Source of the DNA: Mercurialis annua
Lineage: Eukaryota; Streptophyta; Magnoliopsida; Malpighiales; Euphorbiaceae
NCBI RefSeq assembly: GCF_937616625.2
Contig: NC_065575.1
Location: 32,115,001-32,179,000 of the forward strand
DNA: 64,000 bases
Reading direction: 5' to 3'
Below the pieces are notes generated by a model. The model did not search any database, was not told where the DNA came from, and saw only the letters and a program-made list of their open reading frames with translations. The position numbers and the translations under genes were made by a program. Below, piece by piece: positions 10,626-22,046 of this stretch (position 1 is the first letter of the stretch; every line of letters starts with the position of its first letter).

Positions 10626-13091
10626 TGCGAGCGGAGCGAGGTTTTGCGGCCGCTCACCCAGGCGTATGGCTGACTTCAGATCTATTAAAGTTTGGAAAAT
10701 GGAGTCGCCACCTAGCTAAGTTAGGAAATGCATTTTCTACCGACTAGATAACCTCACTCACTTATGAGTGAGATCATCATGCATTAGACTAAAAGACCGG
10801 GTTCGATGGATATTGCCGAAACTCTTGTGCTTGGCTTATCGATTATATTAGTATTTATAGGGCATATCCATTATATCTCATCTCAATATTCAATCGCAAT
10901 TCAAATGATAATATATTGGAAAATAAACAAGTCTTGAAAGCTGTAAACAAGTATGACACGCATATGACTCTATCTAGACTAGCATGTGAGACATGTAGCA
11001 TGTACTCCTAAGCATACATATAATCCTGATGGTTTTTATCATGTATTAGATAGTAGAGGGTCTTTACCATTTTGCATGCATAAAGTCTAAACCGAATGTA
11101 TAAGTGAGGTTGATTTTCTTAAGTCATCTTGAATGCCTATACAACCATTAATTATTTTTTCACGGCTCATATGATTTTTTTAAGAGATTTGCTGTACTTG
11201 GTGGATTTGAGTAAGTTAACATGGTTAGGTTGTTAATATTGGATTTGGACATGTTTTAGAAAGCGATAAATAGTATAAACATACACAAATTAGCAGTTGA
11301 TATACATTCAAGGTTAGAAATACTTGTAACCTTGTAGATCCGGAGTGTCTAGCACTCATCTGTTGTCTGGCAATATCTGTGATCAGAATTTGGACTTGGT
11401 CAGAACACGGGAGTTCTTCATCTTCTCGATACAAATCCACTATTTCAAACTAAGATTGATTCCAAGCTCAAACAAACCTGATATCATGTCTAGAAGTTAC
11501 TGGTCTCATCAGACTTGGGCTACGAGTCTCGGATGACATGGCTGATTACAATTTTAAGCCTCTAGGCCTAATACAAATTGGATTTCACCCATTACAAAAT
11601 ATAAATAAAACCTACACCTAATTACATATTCATGGGCTCAAACAGGACCCAATTCCGAGTTCAAACGAACCTGGAAACGTAAAAAATAGGATCTAGATTG
11701 ATTTTGGAAGATCCGGAAAAATATGGGAAAGAAGAACATAGGAGTGTCAGCGGCGCATATGGTGGGGTGTCGGCGGTGCCATGACGAGCAGGGGGTGGAA
11801 GTTCATCATTTGGTTCAGTTTTCATGCAAAATCACTTAAAAGACGATCACAAAGCATAAAAAACTACTAAAATTAAAGAATAAAACTTCTAAACTCTTAA
11901 AAACATCTTAATAAACATATTTCTGAGCAGATCTAGTGCCAATTATTTTATGAACAGCGAAGAACACGAAAAACATTGCAGTCATGGCAAATTGAGCTAC
12001 AAAGAATGCATTTTAAGCGTTTGAATTAAATAGTATCAAAATACAATGATTTAAACATATACAAACATCATATAGACATGTTTGTAATGTAAATTTCATG
12101 GAAATCATGTTAAGAGCTTAAAAGAATGGCAATCATGGCAAAGGCACAATTTATGTCAAGAACACAATTTGAGGCAATTTCACAGCAAAAAAGCCTAACA
12201 TGCGATCTAACACATCAATTCTAGCAATTTCTAAATTACATATGATAAAAAGTGATAGACAAAAGATCTGGTTCCATATAAGTACCGTTCCGAGTCCTTG
12301 GCTCATTTTTTAGTGATCAGAATGTGGAACCCAGCTTCGGATTGGCGTACAACTGTGCGTTATTGACTGATTATAGCGTATTAGCTTGTTTTCTGGAATA
12401 GAATTGTACTTGGTGTGTGTGTCTGTGCTAAGGGGGGGGGGGGGGGGGGGGGTTAAACCAACACTTAAAGTTTTAGAGTTTGGTGTTTTTGCTTATATGT
12501 ACTGATGTTACCGGTCTGACTTTTAGCTAGGCTGTCTTAGAGTTTTATTTATAGAGGTAAATTTAGGGTTAGTTCTATCAAGAGTCTAAGTTAGGTTAGA
12601 GTTATTTTAGCTAGTGTTAGAGGTGAAGTTAAACATTACAAATGAGTGAAGACATTAGCTTATTAGAGTTAGCATTAGGTAAAACTTCTATTTAATTAAT
12701 TAAATTCTAACTAAATCTTGTAGTCTAAGTAAAAAGGGGTTAAAAGTTCATTTTGGCGCCCACAAGTATTAAAAAAGACTTCTGGGACTCTATGGATTTG
12801 GGTATAATCAATTTTAGTCCGTTAAACTTGCAAATTGACCCATACACGTCCACGATATTGCAATTAGTCTAATTTCTTAAACTTAGATCACAATCTCTTT
12901 GGATTTTTATTGGCTATTCATGGTAAATTACGTTTTAATCCTTCAATTTTGCATTTGTGCACTGATCCACCCTGCTTGAATTCAAACAAATTGACTGATA
13001 TCTTGTCAGCCAAATGAATTTCTCTAGAAATTATCATTAGACGCTTCCGCCCCTTATCACCTTTTTTCTGTCCAAAAAATAGGTGTCTACA
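10626..13091 (+). repeat. R2-family LTR, about 2.47 kb
   Basis: Begins TGCGAGCGGAGCGAGG and ends AATAGGTGTCTACA, followed by GTTTGCCCACTCTTTGAC, a junction I associate with long Ty3/gypsy LTRs. Blocks shared with the reverse-oriented copies at 28950-30171 and 46190-46934 include the GCGGCCGCTCACCC region, GGAGTCGCCACCTAG and GCATTTTCTA. It interrupts the copy C antisense ORF. It contains a 21-G homopolymer. Confidence 0.6.
12432..12452 (+). repeat. G21 homopolymer
   Basis: Twenty-one G in a row inside the R2 LTR, preceded by TGTGTGTGTCTGTGCTAA. Confidence 0.9.
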
Positions 13092-14952
13092 GTTTGCCCA
13101 CTCTTTGACATGAATTGACAAAATAGGTCAATTCTTATCGAAGAAAAGACTCGTCGTTTGACAAGCAACATGGATACTGCCTACCACTTGAGGTACTCGC
13201 TCGCTGATGTCTACAGGAGGTCCCACTTTTGCTGTGCTTGGAGTGACATATCTGTACTGGATTCCGACTGAGGTACTTTTTTCCAAACTTTCCTCTTAGG
13301 TAGATATTTCAATTTCTTGGATGATCGAATTACCACTCGAAACTGCTAAAAAATGGGCCAAGCGCCCATCAAAAAGTTTCCCAGAGGAGGGGGAAAGACT
13401 GGTGCCGGCACCATCATACAGTGGCGCTGCCATCACTATGAACTAGCGTCGCCGCTAGTGCTAGTGGGACCAGATCCTCCTTGGCACGTGATCTCTGGCT
13501 GATTTTTTTTTTCAATTTTCGGCCTACTTTCGGGTGATTATATTCCTGATATTAACAAACTTGAGGCTCTTGTGTTTTCAGGATAGAGACGCATTTTGTA
13601 TTTCTGGTAACTTTGTCGATGCTCGGACCTTGTATGGTTCTTTGCCCCCTGTTGTTTGATCTCGAGTAGACGTTGTAGGTTTTGGCCGCTTGGATGGCGC
13701 TCTGTTTACCCTGTCGAGAGTCTATGATAGTGCTTCATTGCATGCATTGATGGAGAGGTGGATGGATACGGCACATACCTTTCATTTTCTGGTGGGAGAG
13801 ATGACCGTGACTCTGTTGTATTTTTCACTTATTACAGGAATAGCTTTTGACGTTCAGCCGGTGCCATTTGATAAGGCTGAGCAAGAACAGAATAAGACAG
13901 AAAAACCGAACCGAACCAAACTTTGTTGTTTGGTTCAGTTTTTTGGTGAAAATGGTTTGGTTTGGTTCCTATTTAGGTAAAGTTTGGATTTCGGTGTTCG
14001 GTTTGTTTTGAGTGTTTTGAAAACCGAAAAACCAAAAAACCGAATGAACTAAAGTTCAATATAAATATATAATGTTTTTAAAAATAATATACATATATAC
14101 TCATATTTATATGTTTTTTTGTCTTTATATTTTAATTGTTGACATATGAATTAATAATTGTTATTTAAACATATATGAAAGTGTATTAGACTTTAATTAT
14201 TTAATATTTGAACTACTTTTAATAAAAAATAAAAAAATAAAAAAAGTAGTTAAATTCGATTTTAACCGAACCGAACTGAAATTTTTCGATTCAAAACGGT
14301 TCGGTTTTTTTACTTCCAAACTAAAAGTTTGGTTCGGTTTGAAAAATTTCCAAACCGAAAACTGAAAAGACCGAAATTTTTTCCACCGAACCGATCGATG
14401 CTCATTCCTACATTTCATAATGGTTTGGCGACTTATGATTGGTGTGATGACTATATCTTTGAGATGTTGGGTTTTGTACCGCATGTGAAGGGACGTGCCC
14501 TTCGGTACATTAAGATGTAGGATCGCTATCAGAACAATGTCCCACGGAACAGATAGAGGTCGATCAGATTGCCCGAGTCTTTCTGTTTTATTTGCTGGAG
14601 ACTACGTTATTCTACAACTTGAGCTTGACTCTGCCCCTTTGTGTATTACTGATGTTAGAGGACTTGGATCAGGTTGCGTCCTATGATTGGGGATCTGATG
14701 CCCTCGCTTATTTGTATAGTAGCATGGACCAGGTTGTCCGTAAGAGATCCTTTCTTTTTGGGATGTGGACCGTGGTGCATGTGAGTTCTTTTTCTGTCCC
14801 TATATTTTTTGTGCGCTTTGTTTTTACTGCTCTTTCGGATTGTATTTTGTGTTCCTCTTTTTTCAAATTTGGGCTATCCATACTGGTATTTGGACTGTAT
14901 TTGGTTATTTGTCAATGCCGAGCATACCGCTATTGCGATTCTGGGATTTCTC
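13092..14952 (+). pseudogene. Plant mobile domain (MAIL/MAIN-like) ORF inside a retrotransposon, broken
   Basis: Downstream of the R2 LTR, the stretch at 13660-13872 reads LDGALFTLSRVYDSASLHA, LMERWMDTAHTFHF, LVGEMTVTLLYFSLITGIAF. This is the N-terminal pattern of the plant mobile domain. After a MITE insertion, 14419-14790 carries GLATYDWCDDYIFEMLGF, VFLFYLLETTLFYN-like residues in a shifted frame, LPLCVLLMLEDLDQVASY and DWGSDALAYLYSSMDQV, again matching that family. Several frameshifts and stops break it. Near 14780 a GTGAGT donor may start an intron, and 14880-14950 encodes WAIHTGIWTVFGYL. PMD proteins in plants are either host silencing factors (MAIN/MAIL1) or passengers of transposons. 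The adjacent long LTR suggests an Ogre/Tat-like element with an extra ORF before gag. Confidence 0.6.
13873..14410. mobile_element. hAT-type MITE inserted in the PMD ORF
   Basis: 538 bp with GAACCGAACC-rich inverted ends (…GGCTGAGCAAG / CGATGCTCATTCCTA). It is flanked by CATTTGAT (13865-13872) and CATTTCAT (14411-14418), an 8-bp duplication with one mismatch as made by hAT transposases. Removing it brings the two halves of the PMD together. Confidence 0.8.
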
Positions 14953-15690
14953 TCGTACTTTGACTCTTGTACCTCGATCTGGAGGTAATTCAGGAAATTC
15001 TTCTGGAAAAACATCTAAATACTCAGACACCAGCGGTACATCTTGTACCTCTCCACTTTTTTTTTTGCACATGCTTCACAATGGTCAAAAATCCTTGACA
15101 TCCCTTCCTTCACATTCGACACGCTTTGATGGCCGAAATGATGTTCACAGGAGATTCCAACTTCTTACCTTGGATTGAAATAGGTTCAACTCCAGGCGGA
15201 CTAAACGTGACTATCTTCTTGCGACAATCCACATTTGCATAGTGCTGGGCTAGCCAATCCATTCCTAGTATAACGTCAAAGGCTAACACTTCTAGCAAAA
15301 TCAAGTCATCAACCAACTCTCGCTTTTGAACACTCACAGGACAAGAAGGATAAACTATGCTAACTTCTATACTCTCGCGTACTGGGGTCGCTACTAAGAA
15401 AGGACTTTTTAAATTAGCGGGTTGCCTTCCGAGCTTAACAGCAAAACTAGGCAAAATAAAAGAATGCGTAGCACCCGTATCAAACAGAACTAATGCATCT
15501 TGAGAAACGATAAGGAATGTACCTTGCACAATAGCATTGGAAGCCTGAGCCTCCTAAGGATTCAATGCAAAGATTCTGGCCTGACTCCCACCAGCCTGTG
15601 AAGTCTGATTAGTACCGCGACCTCCACTATTTCTTCATCCTCGATTCCCATAACCTCTGTCTCTCTTGCCGGTAAAATCAAATTGACCCC
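14953..15690 (-). pseudogene. Tekay-type chromovirus protease and pol linker fragment
   Basis: The minus frame at 15529-15110 holds a retropepsin core: LFDTGATHSFI (active-site DTGA) and later VILGMDWL. These are hallmarks of Tekay/CRM-type Ty3 proteases. Upstream at 15540-15650 are Gly/Arg-rich gag-tail residues, separated by an in-frame TAG. Downstream at about 15060-14960 a VSEYLDVFPEE and LPPDRG stretch marks the protease-RT linker. The fragment stops there; RT is absent. Confidence 0.75.
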
Positions 15691-17766
15691 TAACTCTAAG
15701 AATATTAGACACACCTAGGACTAGCACAAATATCAATCAATTCAAAGTACAAACCATTATAATGCCATCACACATATACTAGCAAAATGACAAAGCATAA
15801 ACCAACGTAGAGTATTCATACATACTCAAACCATCACCAAAGTCATACAACCAATGAAGTCAAATTCAGTTCCCACTTTGAAAACATTATCCGGAAATCC
15901 ATTTCAAAGGACTTAGTTAATTCCAAAACCAAGTTTAAAATCCCTGAGTAGTGAGTTAGCTAAGTTACCAAAACTATCATGCTTAACCTCATATGTCGGG
16001 CGACCCAAGTTTAACCTGACCTAACATCCAACTAGAGTAAAATAATTCATTTAAAGTCCGGAATACTTTAATAAACAATAGTCTCAAATTAGAAAATAAG
16101 GAAACTCAAATTCAACATAAAAACCCAAGTATATCATTTATGCTTACAAAGTGTTCAATAAAAGTTCCCAAAGGAAAACCCAACCAAATAATCCATAAAC
16201 TAATATACAATAGCCCTTGCATGCTTACTAATCACATTTGATATAACACATGCCATAACAAACATTTGAAACAATTACCATGCTTTTCACCAAAACTAGT
16301 TTGATTAAACATTCATAACCATTAATCTAAAACGAGACTAAACATACATTGCTTAATCCAAACACCTAACATCAGATAATAAACATTTCGTAATCCATAA
16401 TATGCGCATAACTCAGATCATAAGTCATTACAAGACATCAAATTTAAAATCAACACGTTTTAGCGTAAAACTAGCTAGTTTGCAAAATAAGCGACACATA
16501 CCAAAAAAAATATGATTCAAAGTCCCAAACTCATTTAGATCAGTAGTATACCACACATATATACCATATACAAAAATAACTCAGATCTAAACTCATGACA
16601 ATAACACTTTAAACAAACAATTTTGCAATTTCGCTAGAAATTGCCTAAACATGCCAATCCATGCAAATCACCATCCAAAGAACTAAAACATGCATCTACT
16701 GATCCTAAACCATATATACATCTAAAACATCTTATAATAGTAGGCACACCAACTCATATCATTTAAGCAATCACAACATTTAGAAAATCATGAATTCACC
16801 AATTTACACCATTTCGCCCTAAGAAATCCAAAAGATATGGAAGTACTAATACAACCTATAATTTCAGATCATAAACATACCCACCTCCATACATAACATC
16901 AATTCATTAGCCTAAGCACACTATCTCAATTTCATGGATTCAACCACTAAAACCATAAAGTACACAAATCGCTAGGAACACCTTAATATTGATGAAACAT
17001 GTCTAATTGTTATCAAATTCAATTATATTCGAATATACATGCCTAATACATTATATGGATCATACAACTCAGATTTAATAACATGGCATAACAATGGAAA
17101 TGATTAAATCCATAAAACACCCTAAACATGCATTTCTACGCAAAACTATACTCTCAATCAATCATAAATCATAAGGATGAAAACATTACCTAATATTGAT
17201 AAACAATAAGATAAAATCAAAATTAACCCAAAAGGATAGGGTGTGGACCGAATTGGACAAGTCATCAACGCTCCAACGAAGAATACCAACGAAGAACAAG
17301 CGAATAGAATTCACAAACACTCTAAATCCGATTGGAATCACCAAAGATCAAAGGGAATTGATGGGAAATGATATAATCTGAGTATAGGGTCGTTCTAGGT
17401 CTGATTTAGTAAAAAAGGGCTGAAAGAATCGACTTAAGGGTCTATTTTTTAGAAAACAGCAAACCCTATAGTGTTTTGTCACGCCTGTGATAGTCATATC
17501 ACGCCCGTGACAGCCATGTCACGCCCGTGACAATCCTGTCACGCCCATGACAATCCTGTCATGCCCGTGATAGAGCTTCTGGTCACAAAAAATATATTTT
17601 CGGCTTTAAGCCCAAAGTCACTCCAAAAGGTATGAACCACACTCGAAACAAGGTAAAACATCATAATAAAGGTTATGCAAACCAAGCCATGGTTTCAAGG
17701 AATCAAACCACCAAGAAACAAAAAAAAATACATCGGAACTAGCCAAAAAAACACGGGGTATTAGAG
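15691..17766 (-). repeat. Tekay-like LTR (repeat family T, copy 1)
   Basis: Its upstream end on the minus strand reads TAATACCCCGTG, like the intact Tekay LTR at 59836-63076 (TGTAATACCCCG). It lies directly upstream of the gag-protease fragment, as a 5' LTR would. Long stretches match copies T2 (25180-26576) and T3 (30172-31440), for example TAGCGTAAAACTAGCTAGTTT at about 16464. A degenerate TATA (CTAAAAAATAGACCC, minus strand) is near 17445. Confidence 0.6.
17479..17578. repeat. 20-bp tandem palindrome array in LTR T1
   Basis: Five 20-bp units start at 17479, 17499, 17519, 17539 and 17559. Each contains an imperfect TCACGCCCGTGA palindrome. The array sits just upstream of the TATA-like site on the minus strand. 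Confidence 0.92.
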
Positions 17767-18205
17767 ACGTCAAAGACTATGACTATGCCAAAGCACGACA
17801 CAATGATGCTTGGGCAGTGACAATGGTAATTGAAAATTGAACATGGAAAGAATCTTGATAAACGAAGGAAGTGCGGTAAATTTAATAACCGATGCTGCCT
17901 GAAAAGGTTGAGCGGAACAGTAGCAAAACTCTGAAGTCCCTATCCCGCTCTTTGGACTCGGTGGATCGCCTAGCAACCCCTTGGGGGCAGTGATCCTGAC
18001 AGTAATGGTAGGGCCAAAAAAGGAATAAACAAAAAAACTATCACAGTATTTAACATAAATGATATGGATCTTACATATAATACCATTATAGGAAGGCTCT
18101 TCCTTTATGACTCAGAAGCTCTAACCAGCATAAGAGCACTCGCCATGAAATAACCAACAGAAAAAAGAGCCGCCCTAGTAAAAAGAGATAAAAATAGCAA
18201 AAAAT
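17767..18205 (+). pseudogene. Decayed retropepsin of copy B
   Basis: Parallel to copy A 38740-39160. ILINEGSAVNLIT (active site, with D replaced by N) is readable at about 17850 after a frameshift. LTYNTIIGRLFLYDSEALTS and IRALAMK at 18070-18150 match the conserved LxYNAIxGRPxL flap-side motif, followed by a stop. Confidence 0.65.
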
Positions 18206-18412
18206 GCTAAGACAGATCAATAGAAGAGCTAGCGGAACCCAATATTCATAAATTAGACAACTGAAGAACCAAAGACAATTGAGAAAACCCCTCGCCAGTA
18301 GATATAGAAAACCTACTCGGTGAAGTTTCAATTTTTTCTTTATTTTCATGCTAGCTTGTAAGCTCATTTTTATCACTATTAAATATTGTTTACCCCCGAT
18401 ACAAAAATTGTC

Positions 18413-18620
18413 AAAAAGATAGATTCAGATAAATCTGTAATAAAAGGATCTGAAACTCTTAAACAAAAAGATACACTCATATGAATCTGAAATAAAAAGG
18501 GTCAAAACTCTCAAACAAAAAGACGGATTCAGACGAATTTTGATTAAAGGTGTCTAAAAACCCCAAAAGAAAAGATGGATTTAGATGAATCTGTAACAAA
18601 AAGGGTCCAAAACCCTCAAA
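18413..18620. repeat. 52-bp minisatellite in copy B
   Basis: Four units start at 18413, 18465, 18517 and 18569 (each opening AAAAAGAT or a close variant), with a partial fifth at 18618. Divergence between units is about 20%. Confidence 0.85.
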
Positions 18621-18831
18621 AGATGACATTAACACGAGCTAGATAAGGGTCTAAAACCCAAAAACATAGAAGAAAGGATTACCAAAGTTTGAAAAACTAT
18701 CAACACAAAATATGATATAGTCTAAAATTGACAAGAAAAAAAGGCACTACATAACGAATTCATAAAATAATAAAAACAGCATCTGAATTTATTCTAAAAA
18801 AATTAAGGTTAAGGTTAACCTTTAAAGTTTC

Positions 18832-18907
18832 AGAGTTTAAATAATCTCTTGGAATTAACACGAAGAAAAATGATAAAAACAGGGTTTAAATTAACCCTAG
18901 ATAAACC
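18832..18907. repeat. Palindromic spacer motifs of copy B
   Basis: AGAGTTTAAATAATCTCT (18832) and GGGTTTAAATTAACCC (18892-18907) are variants of the palindrome GAGTTTAGATTAACTC found in copies A and D. Confidence 0.55.
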
Positions 18908-19078
18908 AAAGATGTATAAAAATCATGAAAGAAATTTTCATTAATCAAAATTAAAATTACAAATCATGGTTATACTCGCCCCAAAGAAAAAAGAATTAAA
19001 TTGAAGAATTATAACTCCAGCCTTGTTATTTTCCATTCTAGCCATCACGGTCTTGGCCAAGTCCTTGAGATCTAGCTA

Positions 19079-20833
19079 GTTTATGCCCGAGAGATACATT
19101 CCAGGATTATACTCTTGCCACTTCCCACCAATAACAAGTATATACTCACTCATAAAGGCTGAGTAAAATGACTTCGTATCCAAAAGCTGAATATGAAGTT
19201 TCTCTAGTTCAGCTCTTATTGGATCCCTCTCAGCAACAACATACGAGCTAGCACCAATAAGACTCTTGATTTCTCGAGTCAAGACAAAAGCACAACTTTC
19301 AAAAACTACGACTACTTTAAACTCTCATAAGAGTGAATCGTGCTCCTTCATTGAATTCCGAAGTTTTATTTGTTCATACTATAACTCAGCAAGCAGTTCT
19401 TTCATCCTCCTCACCTAGCGGCGATTCGACGATGTTCGTCCAAAACAAGAATAGATTTAGCAGTTTACAAAGAAGAGTTGTTGAAAAAATCAACAAAAAC
19501 GAATTCAAAGAAATAAAAGAAATCAACAAAGAAAATGCAAAGACATAAAATAAAAACAAACCGAGATATTGTTAAGGTAGGAAAGATGGGCTAAGTCCTT
19601 GTCGATATCCTTTCCAAAATCATTAATATTCTCAATGATGGATAAATTCTCCATAAAACCGTGAAGAACATCAGTATTGGAAAGTCTGGGCAGATTTTAT
19701 AATTCTACCTACTTAACCACATTTGACATATCATCCGAATTCATCATATCATCTAAAGAAAACTTCTTAACAAGACTCACACATTTCTTCTTATGAGGAT
19801 CCACTCTAGTGGCAGAAATAGGAATAACCTCGCTCGAAGCAAGGGTAGCTTCATCCAAAGCGAGTATAGCCTCGCCAGGAGCAAGGTAGCCTTGCCAGAA
19901 TCATCAACTACAACTACCACAACAACTTCCTCTAGAGAATGCACCCTAACATAAGGTTGATTTTATACCTCAAGTGGCATGTTCTCTTTGATACATATAT
20001 CCTCTAAAGGAGTATTACTGACAACCTCGCCCATTTGAGCAGATAAATCTACTTTAAAACCAAAAGTGATTTGATCGAGATCAGTATTCATCCTATAAAA
20101 TAATAAGAAAAAGTAAACAAGTCAAAATAATACCTTCGATAACACCTTCAAACAAAATATCAGAAAGCCCTTTAGGAGGATCCCCCAAAGGTAACCATCG
20201 ATGCCTAAGGTACTCATTCACTAGAACGAATACTAAAAGCCTTGCCATCTTGCATTGAGGCGTTAAGTCGGTGGCTAAGTTAGACCTAATTTCAAAGGAG
20301 AGCGGGAAATTTTAAAATTAAATTAAAGAAATTAGCAAAGGGAGAGTCATGCTTAACCAAGAAGCCTTTTTACGTCAAACCTTCTAAACAAGATAATTTA
20401 AAGATAGACCGCTCTGATCTACCATTAGCAAAAACAAAAATCCCATCATTACGAAGAAGAGAGCAAAACTAATTCGAAACATTCATTAAAGGGGATTGCG
20501 CCCAAAGTTTACAAGACTCTATGAAGTAGACGAGGATATAGATAATATCAATGTGAAGCTTCTTAGGAGAAACATCTAAATTGCCACATATATCAAAAAT
20601 AAAAGGATCTAAAGGTAACATAAGTTTAATAAAAAATTACTCCTTAACCAAAATGATCTCATTAGGCGAACCAGAATATTGATGAGCCCTAAAAAGAAAA
20701 CCGGGTCTTTTAACCTCATATCTTGCAGGGAACTATACTTAGAATGAATTGAACTTTCTCATCCAAGAGATAAGGCTTCCTAAGGTTCATATAATCTATG
20801 GTATTGTGGCACTTTTCAGTGAGATCGGTCATT
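19079..20833 (-). pseudogene. Antisense ORF of copy B (PF04195-like, coiled-coil tail)
   Basis: Opens on the minus strand near 20833 with MTDLTEKCHNTID. It carries WLPLGDPPKGL near 20180, equivalent to WLPLEDPPRGL in copy A, and ends in a helical segment at 19282-19079 whose core LEKLHIQLLDTKSFYSAF matches copy A IENLHIRLLDTKAFYSGL. The middle is acidic and low-complexity. Several stops and frameshifts are present. A putative intron (donor near 20148, acceptor near 20096) lies where copy A has its first intron. Function unknown. Confidence 0.6.
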
Positions 20834-20842
20834 TATAGAAGA

Positions 20843-20867
20843 TTTTTTTTTTGGGGGGGGGGGGGGG
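20843..20867. repeat. T10-G15 homopolymer pair
   Basis: Ten T followed by fifteen G, immediately before the copy B antisense ORF start. Confidence 0.9.
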
Positions 20868-21429
20868 AGAGGAATCAACAATAAAAATCTACAATTCGAA
20901 AAGATGAAAGATCAAAACCACAAAATTTCAAGGAATACAAAAAGACATACAGAGAACATGATGTAGAAACTAGAAAAATAAGGGAGAAATCACAAGAAGA
21001 AAAATTGAAGTTACATTGAGATACGGTATAACAGAATAAACGAGAAGATATGGATCAATGCGGAAACAAAAAATCTTAGAAGACGAAAGGTTAAAAGACA
21101 AAGACAATGTCCAAATTTAGAGAGAGAAAGTTCGAGAGAAGTTCTTTAACAGAAAAGGAAGAAGATGAAGAATATGCATGCACGAATCTCAATAAAACAA
21201 TAATGGCGGTTAACAAACTGAAGGATTGAAATCCTATGACACGTCTAGGATGAAGGGCATGTGGCGATTTTACTGACTGTCAAAGATCTGAGATCCATCA
21301 TGAACGCGTGTCAAATAATAAAAAGAGGATTTGGAGAGACTCACCGAGGATCCGAAAAGACTCGCTAAAAAAGTTAAAAATCAAACAAGGCATAAATACC
21401 AGATATCAGCTCACTTACAGGGGAGCTAA

Positions 21430-22046
21430 TGATGGAAACCCAATTTCACATAGAAACATTATGAACCAAGTCCTATGGAATTCGCCCATTGAAGCGGACC
21501 TCATTACTCGCCGAAGAATGATAAAGAGAACCAAGTTTGAGATAAGGAAGATCTAGTTCTACGAGGCTCTTCTACATAAAATAGAATTTATACAGTTTTG
21601 TCTAAACAGAAAAAGACCGAATCCCACAGGGTTCAGTAATCAGATTCGATGTGGATATTCAAAGATATAGAATTTGAATATAATTCAACTATAATATCGA
21701 TAATAAATGAGATTCTAGAAGATCAATATTCAAGAGTAAAATTCTATTTAAGAGACTTACTTCTAAATAGTCTCAAATACTAAATAGAAATCCCTTTTCT
21801 ATTTGGACTCGTATGCTAAGTAACAATCTATTCCCTATTTGAATTCTAAAAGGTATTCCTTCCATACTTACTAAAATGGACTTGAGCAATGCCTACACAC
21901 ATATTTGAATACATAATTATAAAATGATACTCCCTTAAACTCAGTCCTGACTTAAATATCAGAGTGCTCATCGGACAACCACCGTCCGATCAGCAATCTA
22001 ACCATTTTTTGTAGATTTATACCTATTGAGAAAACAGACTCCATCA
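21430..22046 (+). repeat. 3' LTR of copy B
   Basis: 617 bp, TGATGGAAACC to AGACTCCATCA. It shares GGAATTCGCCCAT-GAAGCGGACCTC with copy D and the CGGACAACCACCGTCCGAT box with copies A and C. The right flank is AAAAGCATACAAAGAAGGC. Confidence 0.8.

Larger units (their letters stand above)
17767..22046 (+). mobile_element. Non-autonomous gypsy copy B (5' truncated)
   Basis: Contents in order: decayed protease (plus), 52-bp minisatellite, palindromic spacer, antisense ORF (minus), polypurine-like ACAGGGGAGCTAA at about 21417-21429, then a 3' LTR. The same order is seen in copy A. LTR, gag and the start of protease are missing on the left, where the T1 LTR abuts. No RT, RNase H or integrase sequence is present. 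Confidence 0.75.
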
